From assembly GCA_963668655.2 (NCBI GenBank), contig CAXXPQ010000002.1:682001-746000 (forward strand): a stretch of DNA of 64,000 nt, given 5' to 3'. The position numbers and the translations under genes were made by a program. The notes beneath the pieces were generated by a model. It was not told the DNA's origin. It did not search any database and saw only the letters and a program-made list of their open reading frames with translations. This stretch comes from G963668655 sp963668655 (GTDB lineage Bacteria; Myxococcota_A; SURF-8). Shown here piece by piece: positions 43,446-54,300 of this stretch; position 1 is the stretch's first letter, and each line of letters starts with the position of its first letter.

Positions 43446-44423
43446 TCAGGAAGGAGCTGTTTCCGTCTGTTTTTTCGTCCCTTTTTTGGATGCTTTCTTC
43501 TTTTTCGGAGCCGCTTTCGCCTTTTTTTCCACGGATCCGGCTTGCCGGGAGGGTTCAGGAAGGTCCACCCGTTCGCGCAGAAACTTCTCGATGCGCAGGT
43601 TGATGAGTTCCGGCTGCTCGATGGGAGCGGTGTGGCTGCCCTCGGGAACGAACAACAATTCCGCGTCCGGAATCAGGCGCTTCATGTTGCGGCTCAGCCA
43701 CATGGGGGTGAAGGTGTCCTTTTCCCCACCGATAATCAGCGTGGGTACGTCGATCTCCTGGAGGTAGGGCTTGGCGTCATGTTCCTGGGCCAATCCGAGC
43801 ATACCCACGAACAAGCCGGCGTCCACCTTGGAGATGTCCTCGAAGTAGGGCTTGAAATCCTCCCGGCGGATCATGCGTCCGTTGACCTCGAAGCGCGTGG
43901 CGACCTGGTAGGCCAGTTCCGAATTGGTAATCAGTTCCCAAAGGAGAGAGGACACATTCGGCCGGTACTGAACCACCCGTTTCAGGTAGGGAAAGGCGGT
44001 CTTCAACAGGCTGTTGTCGTGAAAAGTGGACAAGGGATTGCCGTAGGATCCGCAAATCGGGATCAAAGCGCAGACCCGCTCCGGGAACATGTGCCAGAAT
44101 TCGAAGGTCACCTGAACGCCCATGCTGTGTCCCACCACGACGGCGGGGGGGAGTTCCAGTTTGCGACAGAGTTCGGCCAGGTCGCGGCACAGGTCCGGGA
44201 TTCCCAGTTCGTCATGGGAGACGGGACTGTCGGACTTTCCGTGGCCTTTGTAGTTCCAGTGGACGATCCGATAACGATCCTCGAAGTTCGGGATGAAATA
44301 TTTCCACACGTATCCCGAGCAACCGATGCCGTCGTTCAGCAGGATGGGAATCCCGCTTTCGTTGCCGGTGGTGCGGTAATAGAGTTTGGTGCCGTCCGCT
44401 CCCGTGAACCAGTCTTCCAGCAT
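43446..44423 (-). CDS. Alpha/beta hydrolase with lysine-rich tail
   Basis: A 325-residue hydrolase. The nucleophile elbow is VVGHSMG (S100), an oxyanion region lies at LNDGIGCSGYVW, and an Asp (GGEKDTFTP) and His (EGSHTAP) complete the triad. The core is normal length, but the last 30 residues are an unusual Lys/Ala/Pro tail (KKAKAAPKKKKASKKGTKK), which could bind nucleic acid, polyphosphate or membrane phosphate. Substrate unknown. The start at 44423 is set by GGAGG about 10 bp upstream; the ORF is open to 44447. Confidence 0.85.
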   Translation of the reverse strand: MLEDWFTGADGTKLYYRTTGNESGIPILLNDGIGCSGYVWKYFIPNFEDRYRIVHWNYKGHGKSDSPVSHDELGIPDLCRDLAELCRKLELPPAVVVGHSMGVQVTFEFWHMFPERVCALIPICGSYGNPLSTFHDNSLLKTAFPYLKRVVQYRPNVSSLLWELITNSELAYQVATRFEVNGRMIRREDFKPYFEDISKVDAGLFVGMLGLAQEHDAKPYLQEIDVPTLIIGGEKDTFTPMWLSRNMKRLIPDAELLFVPEGSHTAPIEQPELINLRIEKFLRERVDLPEPSRQAGSVEKKAKAAPKKKKASKKGTKKQTETAPS

Positions 44424-44463
44424 GTTCTCTTCCTCCGAAGCGATCAAAGAAACAAACCGTGCA

Positions 44464-44493
44464 AAGATAGAACAGGATCGTTAAAAAATGCAA
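44464..44493 (-). promoter_or_regulatory. Promoter of the hydrolase gene
   Basis: TTGCAT at 44488-44493, 18 bp, TATCTT at 44464-44469 on the minus strand. Confidence 0.5.
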
Positions 44494-44686
44494 GTCTTAT
44501 TCACGGTTTCAAAAGGGAGCGTAAAAACGCCGGGGATCGGTCCACACCGAAACACAGGCTCTTGCCGTTTCCGGACGAAATCCTTGAACAGAGAAGGAAA
44601 AGCGTCGTTTTCCCTTTGATTTTCATGGATTTCGGTATAAAATGCTTTATTGTAATTGTTCCAAACAGAACAGCATGGGGTCATTC

Positions 44687-45367
44687 ATGATCCGATATAT
44701 TTTCGATTTCGATCGGGACACCCGGTTTTGTTTCACCGTGGACCCGAACACGGAAACCGGATCCGAAGCGGACATCTCCGACTTTCCTTCCTGGATACTT
44801 CTTTCGGAAGGTCGTTGCTCGCACTGCGTCATTCCGGAAGGCAGCCGCAGAACCTGCCCGGCCATTCTTTCTCTGCGGCCGGTAATCGAAGTCTTCAACG
44901 GGAAAATCAGTCACGAACTCGTGAAGCTTTCGGTGGAGACGGAAAAATCCATACTGGAGGCGGTGCTGCCCATCCAGAAAGCACTTTCCTCCCTGACCGG
45001 ACTGCTTCTGCCCCTTTCCGGCTGTCCCACCATGGCCGCCTTCCGACCCATGGCCCATTACCATCTCCCCATGGGCGACCCGGAACGAACGGTCTTCCGA
45101 ACCCTGGGAATGTATCTGCTTGCCCAATATTTTCGGAGAAAAGAAGGGTTGGAACCGGATTGGGATTTCAAAGACCTCGAAAAAACCTACGAAGAGATTC
45201 ATCACCTGAACATCAAGCTGGCCAACCGGATTCGTAAAGTCTGCAAAGAAGACGCCACCGTAAACAGCCTGATTATCCTGGACGCCTTCGGCCAGGCTGT
45301 TGAAGTTGCCATCCTGGAGGAACTGGATCGGATAAAACCCCTGTTTTCCGCGTATTACAAGGGATAA
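44687..45367 (+). CDS. DUF6901-like protein
   Basis: A 226-residue soluble protein of unknown function. It has the layout I associate with DUF6901: an N-terminal strand region with DTRFCFTVD, C-S-H-C (RCSHCVIPEG) and RTCPA, then HELVKLSVETEKSILEAVLPIQKALSSLTGLLLPLSGCPTMAAFRPMAHYHLP, and a helical C-terminus. The three cysteine spots (CSHC, CPA, GCP) and the fixed block RPMAHYHLP are conserved-looking and suggest metal binding. The start at 44687 has GGGG upstream; the ORF is open from 44642. The second dispersed repeat follows directly. Confidence 0.7.
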   Translation: MIRYIFDFDRDTRFCFTVDPNTETGSEADISDFPSWILLSEGRCSHCVIPEGSRRTCPAILSLRPVIEVFNGKISHELVKLSVETEKSILEAVLPIQKALSSLTGLLLPLSGCPTMAAFRPMAHYHLPMGDPERTVFRTLGMYLLAQYFRRKEGLEPDWDFKDLEKTYEEIHHLNIKLANRIRKVCKEDATVNSLIILDAFGQAVEVAILEELDRIKPLFSAYYKG

Positions 45368-45377
45368 GAAAAGCTCC

Positions 45378-45679
45378 AATTCCAAAACCGGGGAGAAATC
45401 GGAAAACCGTCTTCGAACAAGGCTCACCATCGAGGAAGGGGGTTCCCTTCCGCCTCCTTCGCTCTTTCTCGCGTCATCTTTCGGCTTGTACCGGGGCGCG
45501 GCCGACCGTCAAGGCTGAACATGCTGCGCTCGCTTCGCTCGCTGCGGCCTTGACCGCCGCCCTTTTCCGCCCCGGTTTCCGCGCCTCATGACGCGAGGCG
45601 GCTCCGTCGGGGAAGGGAACGAGAAGGCTCCGCTTTTATTTCCACAAGTGAAGAGTCTCCCCGGAAAGGGGAGTTGGAC
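45378..45679 (+). repeat. Dispersed hairpin repeat, copy 2
   Basis: Same element as at 30359-30661, same orientation. Here the nested arms are better paired: GTTCCCTTCC (45441-45450) with GGAAGGGAAC (45610-45619), CTCGCGTCAT with ATGACGCGAG (10/10) and ACCGGGGCG with CGCCCCGGT (9/9), around the central GTCAAGGC/GCCTTGAC. The ends form imperfect inverted repeats (TCCAATTCC...CCGGGGAGA at the left, complemented at the right). It contains no matching ORF. Confidence 0.85.
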
Positions 45680-45681
45680 CA

Positions 45682-45713
45682 CGAAAAACGGGCGGTCCGC
45701 AAAGACCGCCCGA
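45682..45713 (-). terminator. Intrinsic terminator of the M32 peptidase gene
   Basis: On the minus strand GGGCGGTC pairs with GACCGCCC across a short loop, followed by TTTTT. Confidence 0.85.
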
Positions 45714-45745
45714 AGAAGTCATCATGATGGAATTCGGAAATCCGG

Positions 45746-47254
45746 CTACCACTCCACCCCATAGAGCTTGCCGAATCGCTCCCGCAAATAATGATCGAAA
45801 TGCTCCGGATTCAGCGTCTCGCCGCTGACCCGCCTGGCCAGTTCGTCGGCGGTGTAGCGTCGGCCGTGCTTGTGAATCTTCTCTTTCAACCAGGTGCGGA
45901 TGGGCAAGAGATCGCCGCGCGCAATCATGGAGTCCAGTTCGCTGAAGTCGCGTTGCAGGGCGGCCATCCATTGGGCCGCGTAGAGATTGCCCAGCAGGTA
46001 GGTGGGGAAGTATCCGAAGCCGCCGAAAGACCAGTGGATGTCCTGGAGCACGCCTTCGGCGTCCTTCGTCGGGCGAACTCCCAGGTAGGCTTCCATTTTA
46101 TCGTTCCACAGGCCCGGAAGCTCCTCCACCTTCACGGATTTCTCGAAAATGGCTTTTTCCATCTCGTAGCGCACGATGATGTGCAGATTGTAGGTGACCT
46201 CGTCGGCCTCCACCCGAATGAAGGAAGGCTGGACGTTGTTGACGGCGAAATGAAAGTCTTCCAGGCTCACGTCGTCGATGACGCCCGGGAAGGTGCTCTT
46301 CAACTTCGGAAGGAAGAACTTCCAGAACGGCAGGCTGCGTCCGATCTGGTTCTCCCAGAAGCGGGACTGACTCTCGTGGTATCCCAGGGAGCGCGCCTCG
46401 GCCAACGGCGTGCCGGTGTGCTCCTTCGGAAGACCCATTTCGTATAGCGCGTGCCCGGCCTCGTGAATGGTTCCGAAGATTGCACCCGGCAACCAGTCCT
46501 TGTCGTACCGGGTGGTGATGCGCACGTCGTCGATATCGAAACTGGTGGAGAAGGGATGTACCGCCTCGTCCAGACGGCCCGAATCGAAGTCGTAGCTCAT
46601 CTGCTCCAGCACCTGGAGACTGAAGGTCTTCTGACCCTCCACGGCAAAACTGCGTTTCAGGATGCCCGCATCCGGTTTCTTTTCGGCGGCGGCGATGGCG
46701 CTGACCGCCGGGACCACGATCTCCCGGGTCTTTTCAAGAATGGGATCGAGCATCTTCGTGGTGGCGCCGGCCTCGTACTGGTCCAGAAGCGCGTCGTAGG
46801 CCACGCCGCCCTCGGCGAATCCCACCGCCTCGGCTTCCCGGGTGCGCAGGTCCACCAATTTCAGCAAATAGGGGGCGAAGAGCTTGAAATCGTTGGTTTC
46901 CCGAGCCTTGGCCCAGACCATGTGCGCCTTGGCGGCCGTCTCGGTGATTTCACGCACCAGATCGGTGGGCACTTTCACCGCGCGGTCCCGGTCTCTTTTG
47001 GCTTCCTTGACCATGGCCTTCTGGTTGTCGGCCAGACTCTCGTCCTCTCCGCAACGATCCAGAAGTTCCCCAAGCTTCGGCTCACAGACCTTTTCATGGG
47101 CGATGGCGCTGAGCCGGGCGGTCTGCCGGGCGCGGGCCTCGTTGCCGTTGGGCGGCATGAAAGTCTGCTGATCCCACTCCAACAGGGCCTCCGCGTGCTT
47201 GAGATCACTGATTTCCAGCAGGCGTTCCTTCAATTCCCGATACGGCTGACTCAT
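45746..47254 (-). CDS. M32-family carboxypeptidase (Taq type)
   Basis: Cytoplasmic zinc metallo-carboxypeptidase that trims C-terminal residues from peptides. The 502-residue product has HEAGH (residues 264-268) and the M32 signatures HPFSTSFD, HESQSRFWEN, and IRVEADEVTYNLHIIVRYEME, all in order; length matches the family. The start at 47254 is set by AGGAGAGG upstream; an in-frame ATG lies at 47275. It has its own promoter and a terminator. Confidence 0.95.
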   Translation of the reverse strand: MSQPYRELKERLLEISDLKHAEALLEWDQQTFMPPNGNEARARQTARLSAIAHEKVCEPKLGELLDRCGEDESLADNQKAMVKEAKRDRDRAVKVPTDLVREITETAAKAHMVWAKARETNDFKLFAPYLLKLVDLRTREAEAVGFAEGGVAYDALLDQYEAGATTKMLDPILEKTREIVVPAVSAIAAAEKKPDAGILKRSFAVEGQKTFSLQVLEQMSYDFDSGRLDEAVHPFSTSFDIDDVRITTRYDKDWLPGAIFGTIHEAGHALYEMGLPKEHTGTPLAEARSLGYHESQSRFWENQIGRSLPFWKFFLPKLKSTFPGVIDDVSLEDFHFAVNNVQPSFIRVEADEVTYNLHIIVRYEMEKAIFEKSVKVEELPGLWNDKMEAYLGVRPTKDAEGVLQDIHWSFGGFGYFPTYLLGNLYAAQWMAALQRDFSELDSMIARGDLLPIRTWLKEKIHKHGRRYTADELARRVSGETLNPEHFDHYLRERFGKLYGVEW

Positions 47255-47275
47255 GATCCTCTCCTGGGCTCTCAC

Positions 47276-47606
47276 ACATAATGTTTGCTAAATGTTATTT
47301 CACTTTATAAAATTATGCAATATTTTTTTATATTTTTTACGTTTTTTCAGGAACCAGGAATTTCCGAACTTCTTTAGAAATCACCCGATAATTTTTCTTT
47401 GGAGATGGCCTTGGCGGGAGAATGGCCCGACGTTCTTACGGAAAAGTATCACACGACACGATCCGATTGGATTTCCACGCTTTTCCAACCACCTATATCG
47501 ATCCTTCCATCGGTTTCGATGGCTCGACCGCAATGCCGTTTTCAGGGCGAGACCGAAGAAAAACGAACGACAGAAAGCGACCGTCGGGTTCGAATGGACG
47601 GAACGG
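47276..47606. other. AT-rich intergenic region between the M32 gene and bcp
   Basis: No supported gene. The left 70 bp are unusually AT-rich and carry the M32 promoter; the rest shows nothing I recognise. Confidence 0.5.
47292..47320 (-). promoter_or_regulatory. Promoter of the M32 gene
   Basis: TTGCAT at 47315-47320, 17 bp, TAACAT at 47292-47297 on the minus strand, in AT-rich sequence. Confidence 0.55.
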
Positions 47607-48071
47607 TCAATCGGCCAGTAGATCTTCCAGCAGCCTTCCGGCGTGCCCCGCCGCCTTGACGTTGCGATAGATATCCGTCAAATTTCCCTGTCCGTCGAAG
47701 ACGAAGGTGCTTCGCAGGATACCCATACCCACCTTGCCCGAGCGTTTTTTCTCCACCCAGGCGCCCAGGGCATCGATGAGCGTCACTTCCGGGTCGCTGA
47801 GCAGCGGAAAATTCAGATCGTGCTTTTCGACAAAGGAACAATGGCTTTTTACGGAGTCTTTGGACAACCCCGCCACGGCGTAGCCCAACTTGGCGAATTT
47901 CTGAATAAGATCCCGGAATTCCTTGGCTTCCGTGGTGCATCCGGAGGTATTGTCCTTGGGGTAAACATACAAAACCAGCCCGGCCTTTCCCTTCAGATCC
48001 GAAAAGATCCGCGCCTCCCCGCTCTGATCCGGAAGAGAAAAATTCGGAATCCGATCTCCGAGTTCGATCAT
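47607..48071 (-). CDS. bcp: Peroxiredoxin, BCP/PrxQ type
   Basis: Thioredoxin-fold peroxidase that reduces hydroperoxides. The 154-residue product has the peroxidatic cysteine in KDNTSGCTTEAKEFRDL (C45); the usual resolving cysteine five residues later is absent (EAKEF), so it is a one-Cys form or uses an external thiol. SHCSFVEKHDLNFPLLSDP and an F-D-G loop match the family. AAAGGAGGG precedes the ATG. It is a stand-alone antioxidant gene. Confidence 0.92.
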   Translation of the reverse strand: MIELGDRIPNFSLPDQSGEARIFSDLKGKAGLVLYVYPKDNTSGCTTEAKEFRDLIQKFAKLGYAVAGLSKDSVKSHCSFVEKHDLNFPLLSDPEVTLIDALGAWVEKKRSGKVGMGILRSTFVFDGQGNLTDIYRNVKAAGHAGRLLEDLLAD

Positions 48072-48248
48072 GAAACCCTCCTTTCCGATGCAATCGCAGA
48101 TGAATGTTCTTCAATGACAAATCGCCTGCTTCCTAATGGCTCTAAGGACTATGAAAACGATCGGTTTATTCCCGCCTTTCCTCCGGAGCGTACACAGCTT
48201 GTGGACACCTAAACATGAATAATCGTTGGCAAATTCCGTCAAAGTTGT

Positions 48249-48278
48249 TTGACAATCGAACACCCGTGCAGGTACTCT
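48249..48278 (+). promoter_or_regulatory. Promoter of the 3041-residue lipoprotein gene
   Basis: TTGACA at 48249-48254, 18 bp, TACTCT at 48273-48278; leader about 70 nt. Confidence 0.6.
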
Positions 48279-48352
48279 TGTATCTGCACAGAAAAATCGA
48301 CATCCTTGAGCGCGCATCGGACGTTTCGCTTTTCCAGAGGAGGGATGGAGCC

Positions 48353-51300
48353 ATGCCGAAAACGGATCGGATCGTGACGTATCTGCTGTTCTGCGTCTTT
48401 TTTTCGCTTTCCCTGCTGGCGTGCGAGGGGTCTTCCCTCACGGCCGGTCCGGGCGGAGATGAAGACGGTCTGGTTCCGGATGGGGATATCGACGGAGCCG
48501 TGGATGGAGACATTGACGGAGACGCCGACGGCGATACGGATGGCGACGTGGACGGAGACGCCGACGGCGACACCGACGGAGACACGGATGGCGACACGGA
48601 CGGAGACACGGATGGAGGCGCCGATGGAGACGCCGATGGCGACACGGACGGAGACACGGATGGAGACGCCGATGGAGACGCCGATGGAGACACGGACGGA
48701 GACGCCGATGGAGACGCCGATGGAGACACGGACGGAGACACGGACGGCGATGGCGACAGTCCGGTTTGCACCTGCTCCGAGGTCAACGACTGCTGCGACG
48801 GCTGCAACCCCATCAACGAACTGGGCCCCTGCACGGACGATAGCCTCTCGTGTACGCTGGACTTCTGCCGATCCGGCCTCTGCATCCACGAGGTGGACGG
48901 CGAACATTGCCTGATCGACGGAACATGTCGCGAACCGGAAGAACTCAACCCGGCCAACGAATGCCAGCTCTGCTTCCCGCCCGTCAGCCGGGACGGCTGG
49001 CTTCCCGTCTTGGACGGCACCGCCTGTGACGACGAAAACGCTGAAACCACGGCGGACGCCTGCCGCATGGGTGAATGTCTGGGCGTAGAGGCAGGCTGCG
49101 ACTGCGCCGGAGTGGATTATTGCTGCGACGGCTGCCATATCATCAACGAAGGCGGCGACTGCACCCCGGACGGGCTGTTCTGCACCCGGGACACCTGCAC
49201 TTCCGGATTCTGCGAACACGAAATGGAACCGGATTTCTGCCTGATCGGCATCGCCTGCGTGGAGGCCGGAACCCCGGCCCCGGAAAATTCCTGTCTGGCC
49301 TGCGTTCCGGGGACGGAACTTCTGGACTGGTCCGCCCTGGACGACGACGCGGCCTGCGACGACGAGAATGTCTGCACGGAGGGCGAAACCTGCCTGTCCG
49401 GCGAATGTCAGGGCGGAACCGCGATCTCCTGTCCCGAACCCGATACCTGCAAGCAAACCGGTGTCTGCGATGTGAATACAGGCGAGTGCGTCTATGAAAA
49501 CGTGGAAAACGGCATGCTCTGCGATGACGGCAATCCGGACACCGTCAACGACGGCTGCCGGGACGGCCTCTGTCTGGGCGAGGGCTGCGAATGTAATGAA
49601 ATCGGCTCCTGCTGCGACGGCTGCCTGTTCATCAACGAAGGACAGTCCTGCGAGTCGGACGGCCTGCACTGCACCCGGGAAACCTGCGAAGCGGGTACGT
49701 GCCGGGCGGACCTGCTGCCCGACTGGTGCCTTATCACCGGAGCCTGCATCTCCACGGGCGATCAGAATCCGGAAAACGCCTGCGAAATCTGCGAGGCCGC
49801 GCTGAACCCCGAAGCCTGGAGTCCGGTGGCGGAGGAAACGCCCTGCGAGGACGGAAACCTGTGCACTTCCGGCGACTTCTGTCATGAAGGCGTCTGCGAG
49901 CCGGGCGTACCGAACACCTGCCCGGCCCCGGATCAATGCCACACCTGGGGCGAGTGCGATCCCCTGACCGGCGACTGCGGTTATCTGGCCGTGCCGAACG
50001 GACAAGGATGCGACGACGGCAATCCCGACACCGCGAACGATGCCTGCCGGAACGGCGTCTGCCTGGGAGAAAACTGCGAATGCGGCGAGGTGAACGCCTG
50101 CTGCGACGGCTGCCACGCCGTCAATGAAGACGGGGCCTGCGAAACGGACGGCCTGGACTGCACGCGGGACGTGTGCGAGGCGGGCCAATGCTTCCACCCC
50201 CGCAAGGCCGGATGGTGCTTCATCGAAGGACAGTGCCGCATCAACGGCGCGGCCAATCCGGAAAACGCCTGCGAACGTTGCGACGCGGGCGGAAGCCCGG
50301 AAACCTGGACCGCGGCGGAGGACGGCCTTTCCTGCGACGACGGGAACGGCTGCACGCTTGGCGACGCCTGCCTGGGCGGAATCTGCCTGCCGGACGGAGA
50401 GATGGACTGTTCCGTTCCGCCATCGGTCTGTATTTTCCCCGGCGAGTGCGACCCGCTGCACGCCGAATGCGTTCACAACGCCATGCCGGACGGAACGCCC
50501 TGCGCGGATCCGGACAACGGCGTGGACGACGGCTCCTGCCGTTCCGGCGTCTGCGTGGCGGAAGGCTGCGAGTGCAACGAAATCACCGCCTGCTGCGACG
50601 GCTGCCACACCGTAAACGACGGGCAGGGCTGCGCGGACGACGGCCTGGCCTGCACGGCGGATATCTGCAACGCCGGGATCTGCGAACACGCCCTTGCGGC
50701 CAACTGGTGCCGCATCGACGGCCGGTGCTTCGGCAACGGCGCGCAAAACCCGGACAATACCTGCGAAGCCTGCAATCCGTCCACGGACGATACCCGCTGG
50801 AGCCTCCGGCCGGACGGAGCCGCCTGCGACGATGGCAACGCCTGCACCCTGATCGACGGCTGCCGGACCGGCGTATGCATGGGCGAAAGCGCCGTGGAAT
50901 GCCCCCCCACGGCCCAATGCCTGCGCGAAGGAATCTGCGACCCGCCGACCGGCGAATGCCTGAACGGCCCCCCGGCCGCGGACGGAAGCGCCTGTTCGGA
51001 CGGCATCTTCTGCAACGGCGCGGACTTCTGTCAATCCGGCGAATGCCTGGACCACGAGTTCCCGAACGGACTTCCCGCCGAATGCGATGACGACAACCTC
51101 TGCACGGAGGACGCCTGTCGCGAGGAAACCTACGGTTTCGTATGCGAAAACGAAAACCTGACCGGGACGGATTGCGACGACGGCTTCTTCTGCAACGGAA
51201 CGGACCGCTGCCAGGAAGGCGCATGCCTGCACCAGTGGGCGGACGGCTTTCCGCCCGAATGCGACGACGAGGAAGGCTGCACGGACGATTACTGTGAAGA

Positions 51301-54300
51301 AGGCGATGGCGCGTTCGTCTGCATGAACGACGGACTCACCGGCCCCGACTGCGACGACGGCAACCTCTGCACTCTGGGCGACAGTTGCGAGGCGGGCGTC
51401 TGCCTGTCCGGCTCCCCCGTACTCTGTCCCACGGAAAATCCCTGCGAAAGCGGAAGCTGCAATCCGGAATCCGGCGGGTGCGACTTCGACTCGCTTCCCG
51501 ACGGCTATGGCTGCAACGACAACGACGCCTGCACGACCGACGACGCCTGCAACGGCGGTGCATGCATCGGCGCGGATGTGATCTGCGACGATCCCGGCAT
51601 CTGCCGAGAGGCCCCGGGCGTGTGTGAAGATTCCACCGGAGCCTGCGCCTACGAGTTCACGGCTTCGGGCGAAGCCTGCGACGACGGCGACCCTCAGACC
51701 CAGGGGGACCACTGCGACGGCGCGGGGCACTGCCTGGGCAACGACTGCACCTGCGACAACAGCGCCGCCGCCTGCTGTGCGGACTGCATGGCCATCAACG
51801 AAGGCGGCGAGTGCGACGACGGAGACGGCCTGGCCTGCACGGCGGGTTCCTGCACCGCCGGTTACTGCGACTCTACGCTTCTCGACGGATGGTGCCGTAT
51901 CGGCGGAGCCTGCGTAGAGGCCGGGACCGTGGATCCCGGTAACGCCTGCCGGGCCTGCCGCCCGGAGATCGACGCCTTCACCTACAGCGCGCGGGACGCT
52001 GGATCGTCCTGCGACGACGGCCTATTCTGCAACGGCGCGGACGCCTGCAACGCAAGCGCCGTCTGCGAGCACCAGTGGCCGGACGGCCTGCCCCCGACCT
52101 GCGACGAGGACTCGGCCTGTTCCCGGGACACCTGCCAGGAAACCGAAGGCTCCTATGCCTGCAACCACCAGTTGCTTTCCGGCACGGCCTGCGACGACGG
52201 CATGGCCTGCAACGGCGCGGACATCTGTCATTCCGGAGAATGCGTGGGACACGAGTGGCCGGACAACCTGCCTCCCGATTGCGTGGACGACAACGAATGC
52301 ACGGCCGACACCTGTCAGGAAACCGGCGGCGCGTACGCCTGCGAGCATCCCTCGGAGCCCAAGGACGGCGCCGCCTGCCAGGACGACGGCCTGGCCTGTA
52401 CGGAGGATCTGTGCGACGCGGGGAATTGCGGACACGAACTGGCCGCGAATCGCTGCCTCATCGACGGCGCGTGCTTTACGAACGGCCAGCCCAATCCGCA
52501 GAGCGAATGCCAGGTCTGCGACGCGAACAACTCGCCGGAAGTCTGGCGGAACCGGGCGGACGGCACGGACTGCACGGGCGACGGTATCAGCTGCACGGCG
52601 GATCAGTGTCTGGGCGGCGTCTGCGATCACAACACCGTACTCACCGGCTACTGCTTCGTTTCCGGAGCCTGCCTACCCAACGGAACGTCGAACGCGGAGA
52701 ACGAGTGCGAAATCTGCGACGCCCTGGCCCTGCCGGACGGCTGGTCCCCGAAGGCCGACGGAACGCCCTGCACGGAGGACGAAAACGTCTGCTCGAAGGA
52801 CATCTGTCAGGCGGGCGTCTGCTCCCATCCGGATGAAGATCCCGGAACCACCTGCAACGACAGCGACATCTGCACCTCGGACGACCAATGCAACGGCGGT
52901 TCCTGCCAGGGCGACCCCGTGGTCTGCGACGCCCCGCCCGCCTGCCAGGAGATTCCCGGAACCTGCAACCCGGGCAGCGGGGATTGCGAATACGTCTTCA
53001 CCGCGTCCGGCGAATCCTGCGACGACGGCGATCCGCAGACGGGCAACGACCAGTGCGACGGCATGGGCCACTGCATCGGAGAAGGCTGCGTCTGCGACAA
53101 CTCCGACCCGGAGTGCTGCCAGGACTGCGTAGCCGTCAACGAAGGCGGCGCGTGCGACGACGGCGACGGTCTGGACTGCACGGCCAGCGGATGCAGCGGC
53201 GGATACTGCCTCTCCGCGCTTCAGCCGGGCTTCTGCGTCATCAACGGCCAGTGCGTCACGGAAGGGGAACTCGATCCGGAAAACGCCTGCATGAGTTGCC
53301 GGCCGGGCGTCAATCCCTTCACATGGTCGCCGCTGGCCGAAGGCGTATCCTGCGAGGACGGCACGTTCTGCAACGGAGCGGACACCTGCGACGGCGCGGG
53401 AACCTGCCTGCACGCGGGCGATCCCTGCGAAAACGGAGATGTCTGCAACGACACCTGCAACGAAAACGCCGAAACCTGCTTCAGTCCGGCGGATACGTCA
53501 TGCGACGACACCGCCTTCTGCAACGGCGTCGATGTCTGCGACGGTGCGGGAGCCTGCCTCCATGCGGGCGATCCCTGCGAAGGCGGCGATCTCTGCAACA
53601 ACACCTGCAACGAGGACGCCGACTCCTGCTTCAGTCCTCCGGATGCCGCCTGCGACGACGGCCGCTTCTGCAACGGATCGGACACCTGCAACGGCGCGGG
53701 AACCTGTCTGCACGCGGGCGATCCCTGCGAAGGCGGCGATCTCTGCAACAACACCTGCAACGAGGACGCGGACAGCTGTTTCTCGCCCGTGGACACCTCC
53801 TGCGACGACACCCTCTGGTGCAACGGAGCGGACGCCTGTGACGGACAGGGCGTCTGTCTCCACGCCGGAACGCCGTGTCCGGACAACGGCCTCTGGTGCG
53901 ACGGCGAGGAAAGCTGCGACGACAATACCGACAGTTGCGTCGTAGAGAACGCGCCGGACTGTTCGGACGACGGTCTCTGGTGCAACGGCGCGGAATACTG
54001 CAACGAAGACACCGACGCCTGCGACGCCGCCGACGTGCCCGATTGCCCGGACGACGGCCTCTGGTGTAACGGCGCGGAGTTCTGCAACGAAGACACGGAC
54101 GCCTGCGACGCCGCCGACGTGCCCGATTGTCCGGACAACGGTATGTGGTGCGACGGCGAGGAATACTGCAACGAAGACGCGGACGCCTGCGGCCACCAGA
54201 ACGCGCCGGACTGTTCGGACGACGGCCTCTGGTGCAACGGTGCGGAGTTCTGCAACGAAGACGCGGATGCCTGCGACGCCGCCGACGTGCCCGATTGTCC

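Noticed and set aside
47399..47659. 86-codon plus ORF in the M32-bcp gap
   Set aside because: Overlaps the end of bcp on the other strand, with no domain and no clear ribosome site.
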